From an uncultured Cellvibrionales bacterium (GTDB taxonomy: Bacteria > Pseudomonadota > Gammaproteobacteria > Pseudomonadales > UBA7434), in assembly GCA_937897785.1 (NCBI GenBank), contig CALCNB010000295.1, positions 1 through 11,506 on the forward strand: DNA of 11,506 nucleotides, read 5' to 3'. A program made the translations under genes and the position numbers. The number at the start of each line of letters is the position of its first letter. Within the stretch, counting starts at the first letter, position 1. The notes under the pieces are model-generated. The model was not told the DNA's origin, searched no databases, and saw nothing but the letters and a program-made list of their open reading frames with translations. Below, piece after piece: positions 7,118 to 11,506 of this stretch.

Positions 7118-7540
7118 TTAGCGAAATTGTTTTAGGTAAGCAATTAAATCAGCCCGCTGCTGTGGGTCTGTAACGCCCAAACTCATCATCGTGGTTTCTG
7201 GAAACATGGCCTCGACATTCGCTAACCAGGCAAATAGTAACTCTTCTGTCCATACAAACTGCGCGGCTTTAAACGTTTCAGAATAATCATCAAAACCAAC
7301 TTGCTTGCCCGCTACCTTGCCAAAGATGGCATGCAGATTGGGGCCGTTATGATGACCAATAATTTTTTCAGGGTAATGACAGGTGCGGCATTGGGCAAAG
7401 ACTAAGCGACCTTTTTCGGCATCACCGATGAACTCGCTTAAAGATTCAGCATGCGTATTGAATGCTAAGCTGAAAGCTAACGTTACTGAAAGCACAGCAG
7501 TTTTTGTGGTGAAAAACATCCAATATACAATTGTCTTCAT
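7118..7540 (-). CDS. Exported class I cytochrome c
   Basis: A 140-residue monohaem cytochrome c for periplasmic electron transfer. An N-terminal signal peptide ends near residue 31 (THA before ES). The haem site is CRTCH (Cys51, Cys54, His55). GPNLHAIFGKVAG at 66-78, VWTEELLFAWL at 106-115 and PETTM with Met118 as the likely sixth ligand follow the mitochondrial/c2-like class I pattern. An in-frame ATG at 7579 would add 13 residues and overlap the upstream flavoprotein gene. I prefer 7540 because GAGGA sits eight bases before it and it begins directly with a signal peptide. It lies 16 bp after the FAD dehydrogenase stop, so the two are almost certainly co-transcribed and the cytochrome is the likely electron acceptor of that enzyme (inference). 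Confidence 0.9.
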   Translation of the reverse strand: MKTIVYWMFFTTKTAVLSVTLAFSLAFNTHAESLSEFIGDAEKGRLVFAQCRTCHYPEKIIGHHNGPNLHAIFGKVAGKQVGFDDYSETFKAAQFVWTEELLFAWLANVEAMFPETTMMSLGVTDPQQRADLIAYLKQFR

Positions 7541-7548
7541 CGGTATTA

Positions 7549-7553
7549 TCCTC
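7549..7553 (-). promoter_or_regulatory. Ribosome binding site deciding the cytochrome start
   Basis: GAGGA on the minus strand lies eight bases before the ATG at 7540, just past the flavoprotein stop codon (7557-7559). The longer reading from 7579 lacks a comparable site. Confidence 0.65.
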
Positions 7554-7556
7554 GTC

Positions 7557-9092
7557 TTAGCTCTTGTTAGCTGCCGCATGTTGGCCGGCTTGACGACCGA
7601 AGAAAGTGCAGTCTCCCACTGAAATCCCGCTCGCTATATAAGGCGAAGTGGGTAGGCCTGAGGTGTTTCTGCCGGCGGCATATAAACCATTAATGACTTC
7701 GCCCCAGACATTGATCACCTGTGAGTCGACATTGGTGTGTAAGCCGCCAAAGGTATGCGAGCTGTACATGCTTTTGTCGACCGATAAGTCATAGACTTTG
7801 AACGGTGGCTTATCAATCGGTGAAAGGTACTTTTTAGATTTATGGAACATTGGGTCTTCGCCATTTTTGGCATGTTCGTTGTAATAGTTAACGCTCATTT
7901 GTAGACTGCCAATCGGGAAGCCAGCTTTCTGCTCGAGCTCTTTGATGGTGTTTGCTTCGGCCACTAACGGCTGGTTGTCGGCACCTTGGGGGCGATCGCT
8001 GTCTTTATCGCAAATAAAATAAGCAATGCCGTCTTGTTTATAGGTGACAATATTGCCCATCACGGCATGATAACCCTCTTCAGAGGTTAAGCGTTGGCCC
8101 ATTTGATTGACGGCAATGCCTGCGATGGTATTTTCTGGTGGATAAATAGGCCCAATGGCAAAGCCTTGATCCATTCTTAAGGCGGCTGCGCCTGCACCCA
8201 TACCCATTTGAATGCCGATCCCTAAATCACCGGCATTGGCCCATGGCACTGAACAGTCATAAAGTTCAGGCGCGTAGAGTTTGACCATTTCACGATTATG
8301 AATAAATCCGCCGCAAGCTAACACGATGCCGCGTTTGGCTTTGATGGCAACGCGTTCACCCTTGATGTCAACGAGCATGCCCGTAACTCGGCCATCCGAT
8401 TCAACCACTAAGCGTTCACCAGAGACGCGCTTCTGGGTTTTTACACCGAGTTTTTTGGCCGAGGCTAATAATGAGCGCATCAAACGCTTGCCGCCTTGGT
8501 GGCCTTTTTCCCAGGGTACGTGGCCGCGGGGCGCGGGTTTACATTCGTCACGCCATGGCCATGCTTCTTCACTGCCCGAGTAATACAGTGAGGCCTCGTC
8601 GAAGCCAAGCCCTTTGCCATCACTAAAGCGTTTATTGTAAGGCACGCCGTTATCGACCAACCAGTCAAAGTGAGCAACGCTTTGTTCACAGTAGCGTTGA
8701 ATTTTATCGAGGTGGGGATGCTTGCGACCCGAGTGGGCGATGTAGTGGTACATCGATTCTACGCTGTCAGAAAACCCCAAGGCTTTTTGTAATGCGGTAC
8801 CGCCTCCCGCATAAATAACACCGCCAGACAAAGCGGATGAACCGCCCAGTTTGTTGAGTTTTTCAACGACTAATACGTCGGCGCCGCCTCGACGTGCATC
8901 AATGGCGGCAGAAATTCCCGCCGCGCCTGAACCGGCGACTAACACGTCGGTCACGATGTCCCATTTTTTTATCCCTTGGCTGTCGGCAGCAACCCGAGTA
9001 CCCGCTGAGCTGTGTTGGCTTAACGCAACGCCAGCCGCACTGGTGGCAAGCGAGGCCAGTAAGGTACGTCGATCGATGGTTTTCTCTGACAT
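7557..9092 (-). CDS. Tat-type FAD-dependent dehydrogenase (FAD_binding_2; KstD/fumarate-reductase-like)
   Basis: A 511-residue flavoprotein. A twin-arginine type leader is seen (DRRTLLASL, Arg8-Arg9, hydrophobic to about 24, then an Ala-Gly rich stretch), suggesting export of the folded, FAD-loaded protein. The dinucleotide-binding motif is GSGAAG at 54-59 with Glu77 at the end of the second strand, followed by GGSSALSGG typical of the FAD_binding_2 group. Near the C terminus come HTFGGLHTN (446-454) and LYAAGRNTSG (470-479). SPYIASG (483-489) keeps a Tyr-x3-Gly spacing like the catalytic Tyr/Gly of 3-ketosteroid delta-1-dehydrogenases. The family reduces or desaturates bonds next to carbonyls in steroids, fumarate-like acids and related compounds; the actual substrate cannot be read. 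It is the first gene of a unit with the cytochrome c. Confidence 0.85.
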   Translation of the reverse strand: MSEKTIDRRTLLASLATSAAGVALSQHSSAGTRVAADSQGIKKWDIVTDVLVAGSGAAGISAAIDARRGGADVLVVEKLNKLGGSSALSGGVIYAGGGTALQKALGFSDSVESMYHYIAHSGRKHPHLDKIQRYCEQSVAHFDWLVDNGVPYNKRFSDGKGLGFDEASLYYSGSEEAWPWRDECKPAPRGHVPWEKGHQGGKRLMRSLLASAKKLGVKTQKRVSGERLVVESDGRVTGMLVDIKGERVAIKAKRGIVLACGGFIHNREMVKLYAPELYDCSVPWANAGDLGIGIQMGMGAGAAALRMDQGFAIGPIYPPENTIAGIAVNQMGQRLTSEEGYHAVMGNIVTYKQDGIAYFICDKDSDRPQGADNQPLVAEANTIKELEQKAGFPIGSLQMSVNYYNEHAKNGEDPMFHKSKKYLSPIDKPPFKVYDLSVDKSMYSSHTFGGLHTNVDSQVINVWGEVINGLYAAGRNTSGLPTSPYIASGISVGDCTFFGRQAGQHAAANKS

Positions 9093-9108
9093 AATAGCTA
9101 TCCGTTTT

Positions 9109-9114
9109 ATTATA
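9109..9114 (-). promoter_or_regulatory. Possible -10 for the flavoprotein-cytochrome unit
   Basis: TATAAT on the minus strand sits 16 bases before the ATG at 9092. A TTGCCA at 9135-9140 is 20 bp away, longer than normal for a -35, and the leader would be only about ten bases. Weak as a promoter despite the perfect hexamer. Confidence 0.3.
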
Positions 9115-9123
9115 ATTTAGATG

Positions 9124-9171
9124 ATTGCTGTATGTGGCAAGCAATAATAGATTTTACTTGGCTGACAGCCA
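9124..9171. promoter_or_regulatory. Two inverted repeats upstream of the flavoprotein gene, possible operators
   Basis: ATTGCT (9124-9129) and AGCAAT (9140-9145) form an inverted repeat with a 10-base spacer overlapping the possible -35. TGGCTGACAGCCA (9159-9171) is a 13-base perfect odd palindrome just upstream. Both lie where an operator would act; no regulator is encoded next to them. Confidence 0.35.
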
Positions 9172-9201
9172 TATATCCTTAACATGTGGATAGGATGAGC
9201 G

Positions 9202-9224
9202 GCTCACTGCCTTCAACGGTGAGC
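9202..9224. repeat. Small hairpin in the spacer upstream of the flavoprotein gene
   Basis: An 8-bp stem (GCTCACTG with CGGTGAGC, one T-G pair) closes a 7-base loop. There is no T run on either side, so it is not a terminator. Its role is unknown; it could be chance or a protein site. Confidence 0.3.
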
Positions 9225-9262
9225 GTACTGAATGCGAACAGAGTATAGGGTGATTCTAGGGT

Positions 9263-9294
9263 AAAAAAAAAGCCTGCATTAAGCAGGCTTTTTT
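9263..9294 (-). terminator. Strong intrinsic terminator after the small membrane protein gene
   Basis: A 12-bp perfect stem (core GCCTGC/GCAGGC extended by A-T pairs) closes a 5-base loop. On the minus strand it is followed by nine T residues (9263-9271 on plus are all A) and begins 14 bases after the stop at 9309. It also isolates the downstream flavoprotein unit. It could work in both directions, with six T on the plus strand. Confidence 0.9.
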
Positions 9295-9308
9295 ATCCGA
9301 CTGATGGA

Positions 9309-9620
9309 TTATTCGGTCAAACGATCTTTAATGGCCATAATAATCACCGCTAAAGCGCCGGCATTCAAGATCGAGCTGGCATTAGCCATAATATCGCTAA
9401 CATACTCACCAACAAGAGGAATCGGGCCTGCAGCACTTGATACAGCCGCTAATGCCAGAGCGAGTACTAAAAAGTCAGTTCGACGATCGGCATCAACAGC
9501 CATTCCGCCTAAAATTAAACCAATAATGGCCATGATGAGTGCAGCTTCAGGAATAGCAACGAAGGCACCAATCACAGCGACTGCTAACGCAACGATACGA
9601 ACAATTTGTACTGGATTCAT
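9309..9620 (-). CDS. Small hydrophobic membrane protein, function unknown
   Basis: A 103-residue protein I do not recognise. It is almost wholly hydrophobic, with likely membrane helices near residues 4-20, 24-41, 48-66 and 82-97. A charged turn VDADRRTD at 42-49 and a short charged tail KDRLTE are the only polar parts. The start at 9620 is chosen over an in-frame ATG at 9635 because GGAG lies six bases before it and the predicted transcription start (about 9634) falls just inside the longer reading. A sigma70-like promoter and a strong terminator frame the gene tightly, so it is a real single-gene transcript rather than a chance frame. The long opposite-strand frame over the same bases has no such signals. 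No cofactor or catalytic motif is visible. Confidence 0.75.
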   Translation of the reverse strand: MNPVQIVRIVALAVAVIGAFVAIPEAALIMAIIGLILGGMAVDADRRTDFLVLALALAAVSSAAGPIPLVGEYVSDIMANASSILNAGALAVIIMAIKDRLTE

Positions 9621-9640
9621 AATTAGCTCCATCAAGTTTT

Positions 9641-9669
9641 TTTATAAGTGATAAATTAATCGGTTACAA
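9641..9669 (-). promoter_or_regulatory. Sigma70-type promoter of the small membrane protein gene
   Basis: On the minus strand TTGTAA (9664-9669) and TATAAA (9641-9646) are exactly 17 bp apart. Transcription would start near 9634, giving a 14-base leader that contains the GGAG ribosome site (9627-9630). Confidence 0.65.
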
Positions 9670-9900
9670 ACAAACTACTTGCCCTTTAAAAAATACCACA
9701 GCAATGAAAATCTGCTTTGATTTTTTTGTATAAAATTAAAGGTTTATGACTAAAATGCACCAAAATAGGTAAATTTTTAACCAATCTTGAGTTTTTTTAG
9801 TGCATCAATCACGCTTAAGGGTTGAATATGCACTGTTACGAACTGGCAACAGTTTGGGGTTTCCAGGATTTTTGTGGGATCATAGCCTTGTTGCAAACGG

Positions 9901-9918
9901 CCAAGTATGTTCACTTGG
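9901..9918 (+). promoter_or_regulatory. Inverted repeat upstream of the Ddn-like gene
   Basis: CCAAGT (9901-9906) and ACTTGG (9913-9918) are perfect inverted copies around a 6-base centre, 31 bases before the ATG at 9950. It may be an operator or a leader hairpin. No T run follows, so it is not a terminator. Confidence 0.4.
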
Positions 9919-9949
9919 ATGGAAATAATTATGATTAAGAGCAGCAGTT

Positions 9950-10420
9950 ATGACAGAAGAAGTGAAACCTTTTACGGCTAAGCAAGAAAAGTTTGGTCGT
10001 TTTTTCATCAAAAATATCGGCAGTTGGCAGGTTCGTGTTTATGAATGGACCAATGGTCGGTTGTGGAATACCTTTCTAGGCTCTCAAGTGGCCATTTTTT
10101 CTATTAAGGGAAGAAAGACCGGCAAGGTTCGAAAGATCCCTTTGTTATATCTTCAAGACGGTGAAAACGTGGTGGTGGTGGCCAGTCAAGGCGGAATGTC
10201 GACCTATCCGATTTGGTATAAGAATATGGTCGCCAATCCCGAGGTTGAATGTCAGATTGGTGCGGATAAGCAGTCCTATTCTGTACGACGCGCCACGACT
10301 GAGGAAGAAGTCCGATTATGGCCGCCGTTAGATGCGATGTACGCGGGTTATGCCGAGTACCGAGCACGTATCGATGGTCGCAGAGAGGTGCCGGTTATGA
10401 TTCTAGAGCCAATAAAATAA
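9950..10420 (+). CDS. Deazaflavin (F420)-dependent nitroreductase/quinone reductase-like protein (Ddn family)
   Basis: A 156-residue protein of the split-barrel Ddn family (PF04075-type), whose studied members use reduced F420 to reduce quinones or nitro compounds. Signature parts are visible in order: FSIKGRKTGKVRKIPLLYL (50-68, the usual GRKSGxxRxxPL motif), DGENVVVVASQGG (70-82), and YPIWYKNMVANPEVECQIG (86-104, matching the family HPxWYxNLxANPxVxVxxG). There is no signal peptide, so it is cytoplasmic. The ribosome site before the ATG is poor (GAGCAG at 9939-9944), yet the reading frame and motifs are unambiguous. It faces the SDR gene tail-to-tail with a 32-bp gap. The cofactor is inferred from the family: relatives may bind flavins or haem-like ligands instead, and no F420 synthesis gene is in the window. 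Confidence 0.85.
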   Translation: MTEEVKPFTAKQEKFGRFFIKNIGSWQVRVYEWTNGRLWNTFLGSQVAIFSIKGRKTGKVRKIPLLYLQDGENVVVVASQGGMSTYPIWYKNMVANPEVECQIGADKQSYSVRRATTEEEVRLWPPLDAMYAGYAEYRARIDGRREVPVMILEPIK

Positions 10421-10452
10421 AACCACACATTGAGTGAATGCTATTATATGAG

Positions 10453-11199
10453 CTAGGAGAGTGTGCCGCCATCCACGCGAATATCTTCGCCAGTGATGTG
10501 CTCACCATCGCTCGAAGCAAGCATGGCGATGACACTAGCAACCACTTCTGGTCCCCTTCGACCTGTGGGCGACATACAGCGATCCATGAGTTTCATATCG
10601 ACATTGTTTGGGAAGCTGGGGCTTGCCATGCCAGTGATGATATCACCTGGGCAGACGCAGTTAGCTCTCACGCCTTGTTTACAGTATTCAATTGACATTG
10701 ACTTAGTCATTGCTAGCACAGCGCCCTTAGAGGCTGAATAGATCCCAGCCCAAGGGACGCCAGCTAACGTCGAAGTTGAGGCGGCATTAACGATATTTCC
10801 CTTGCTTTTGATCAGTTCAGGTAAGGCATGTTTACAGACTAAAAAAGTCCCGCCTACATTGACTTGCATAATTTTTTGGAAGTCTTCTATTTTTGTTTCA
10901 TGCAGATGATCAAAGCGTAAAATACCTGCCATATTACTGACATGATTAATTTTTCCATAGGTACTCATGCATGTTGCAATGGTATTGATGACGGCTTGTT
11001 CGTCGGATACATCGCAGGTATGGCTGAAGGCCTTGCCGTTAGCGGCTTCTATAGTGGCAACAGTGTGCTTTAAGCCCTCTGCATCAAGGTCAACACAAAA
11101 TACAGCAGCGCCCTCGCTGGCAAGTCGAATAGCAGTGGCTTGACCAATACCCCCAGCGGCCCCGGTGATAAGTGCGACTTGATCTTCAAAGCGTTGCAT
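10453..11199 (-). CDS. Short-chain dehydrogenase/reductase (classical SDR)
   Basis: A 248-residue classical SDR, an NAD(P)-dependent oxidoreductase that interconverts alcohols and ketones. TGAAGGIG at 12-19 is the nucleotide-binding motif, and Asp37 at the end of the second strand suggests NAD rather than NADP. NMAG at 89-92 is a variant of the usual NNAG. Asn114, Ser141, Tyr154 and Lys158 (YSASK) complete the catalytic set. PGDIITG at 184-190 and VDGG at 243-246 near the C terminus are typical. The ribosome site GAGAG lies eight bases before the ATG. It is a lone minus-strand gene, convergent with the Ddn-like gene. The substrate is not readable; alcohol or steroid-type oxidation would fit the surrounding genes, but that is inference only. 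Confidence 0.92.
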   Translation of the reverse strand: MQRFEDQVALITGAAGGIGQATAIRLASEGAAVFCVDLDAEGLKHTVATIEAANGKAFSHTCDVSDEQAVINTIATCMSTYGKINHVSNMAGILRFDHLHETKIEDFQKIMQVNVGGTFLVCKHALPELIKSKGNIVNAASTSTLAGVPWAGIYSASKGAVLAMTKSMSIEYCKQGVRANCVCPGDIITGMASPSFPNNVDMKLMDRCMSPTGRRGPEVVASVIAMLASSDGEHITGEDIRVDGGTLS

Positions 11200-11347
11200 A
11201 ATAGTATCTCTCGTTAAATAAAATTATGTTTAAATCATTTCATGGTCGCGGAAAGCACGGGATTATTCAAGCCTAAAAACGTTTCGTTAATAAAGCGTAT
11301 AGATTCAGGTTTATTTCGTTCAGACTATTGTAGATTATATAAATACA

Positions 11348-11367
11348 AGCGGTTGCGTTAACTCGCT
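11348..11367 (-). terminator. Weak hairpin after the edge-truncated gene
   Basis: AGCGGTT and AAC-T-CGCT can pair as a 7-bp stem with one bulge and a 5-base loop. On the minus strand it is followed by TGTATTTATA, a poor T tract. It lies 16 bases past the stop of the partial gene. Confidence 0.25.
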
Positions 11368-11383
11368 ATACTGTCAACGTCGA

Positions 11384-11506
11384 TTAAGTACGGAATTTAT
11401 TGATAATATCAAGATAAGGTTGGCTATAGCGATGCGTTGAGATAAGTTCACAGAAGCTTTGATTGCGTGAATTGCAGGCATCAAGATTACCGTTTTCGGC
11501 GACAAA
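11384..11506 (-). CDS. 3' end of an unrecognised gene, cut by the window edge
   Basis: The minus strand is open for 40 codons from the edge to a TAA at 11384-11386. The visible tail includes NLDACNSRNQSFCELIS and ends in SQPYLDIINKFRT, with a mixed composition that looks like real protein. I do not recognise the family. The 184 bases between this stop and the SDR start hold no other credible gene. If genuine, it lies upstream of the SDR on the same strand, too far away to presume an operon. The short length leaves a real chance that it is not coding. Confidence 0.5.
   Translation of the reverse strand, partial: FVAENGNLDACNSRNQSFCELISTHRYSQPYLDIINKFRT

Larger units (their letters stand above)
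9621..9949. other. AT-rich intergenic region between the small membrane protein and Ddn-like genes
   Basis: This 329-base divergent spacer holds the promoter of the small membrane protein gene at its left end. The middle (about 9685-9800) is very AT-rich with A and T runs and a TATAAA at 9729-9734 lacking a good -35. The right end has the inverted repeat at 9901-9918. I see no coding frame with a credible start, no RNA gene and no duplicated segment. The AT-rich tract might be bent DNA or a nucleoid-protein site, which is speculation. Confidence 0.6.

Noticed and set aside
7541..7579. Longer cytochrome c start at 7579
   Set aside because: It would overlap the flavoprotein gene and add charged residues before the signal peptide; the ATG at 7540 has the better ribosome site.
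9304..9651. 115-codon plus-strand frame opposite the small membrane protein
   Set aside because: It lacks a ribosome site, is Ala/Thr/Ile-rich as expected for an antisense shadow, and runs through the promoter and ribosome site that serve the minus-strand gene.
9839..9860. TGGCAAC-like element resembling a sigma54 -24/-12 promoter
   Set aside because: The -12 GC is missing (GG instead) and there is no enhancer-like site or sigma54 activator nearby.
9931..9981. 16-codon frame from an ATG at 9931, with GGATGGA upstream, overlapping the Ddn-like start
   Set aside because: It could be a leader peptide coupled to the weakly initiated main gene, but it is short, out of frame and has no other support.
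1..11506. CRISPR arrays, insertion sequences, integrase sites, toxin-antitoxin pairs or phage-defence genes
   Set aside because: No regularly spaced repeats, transposase motifs, terminal inverted repeats or defence domains were seen on either strand.

Overview
The window reads as chromosomal DNA of a marine-type, alkane-using gammaproteobacterium. This is inferred from moderate GC, gammaproteobacterial-style tRNA-Val, AlkB, a DUF3604 protein and AraC-type proteins, and small lipoprotein and cytochrome families. I cannot fix the genus from sequence alone. Nothing indicates a phage, an insertion sequence, a CRISPR array or an integrated element.

Layout, left to right. (1) Positions 1-82: the 3' part of tRNA-Val(GAC) and its intrinsic terminator. 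(2) 256-2480, plus strand: a YdjM-family membrane metal hydrolase, then a family 10 glycoside hydrolase lipoprotein with its own promoter-like leader and a 16-nt perfect palindrome. (3) 2531-4588, minus strand, convergent with the hydrolase: a large membrane-anchored, cysteine-rich DUF3604 (PHP-like) protein. (4) 4768-7063: alkane 1-monooxygenase (alkB, minus) diverging from an AraC-family regulator (plus). Their shared 175-bp control region carries a 9-bp direct repeat 32 bp apart. (5) 7118-9092, minus strand: a two-gene unit with a Tat-type FAD dehydrogenase upstream and a small exported class I cytochrome c 16 bp downstream. (6) 9309-9620, minus strand: a 103-residue hydrophobic membrane protein with a good sigma70-like promoter and a strong terminator. 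(7) 9950-10420, plus strand: a deazaflavin (F420)-dependent nitroreductase/quinone reductase-like (Ddn-family) protein. (8) 10453-11199, minus strand: a classical short-chain dehydrogenase, convergent with the previous gene. (9) 11384-11506, minus strand: the last 40 codons of an unrecognised gene cut by the window edge.

How the genes may fit together (inference). The centre and right look like a region for oxidising hydrophobic carbon compounds. AlkB hydroxylates alkanes in the inner membrane under probable control of the adjacent AraC protein. The FAD enzyme and cytochrome look like a periplasmic dehydrogenase with its dedicated electron acceptor. The SDR and the Ddn-like protein are further redox enzymes. 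The left part (glycoside hydrolase, DUF3604, YdjM) is not obviously linked to this. The most notable points are the split flavoprotein/cytochrome pair, the glycoside hydrolase lacking the usual -2 subsite Glu-Asn pair, the predicted F420-type enzyme in an apparent proteobacterium, and the repeat architecture between alkB and its neighbour.
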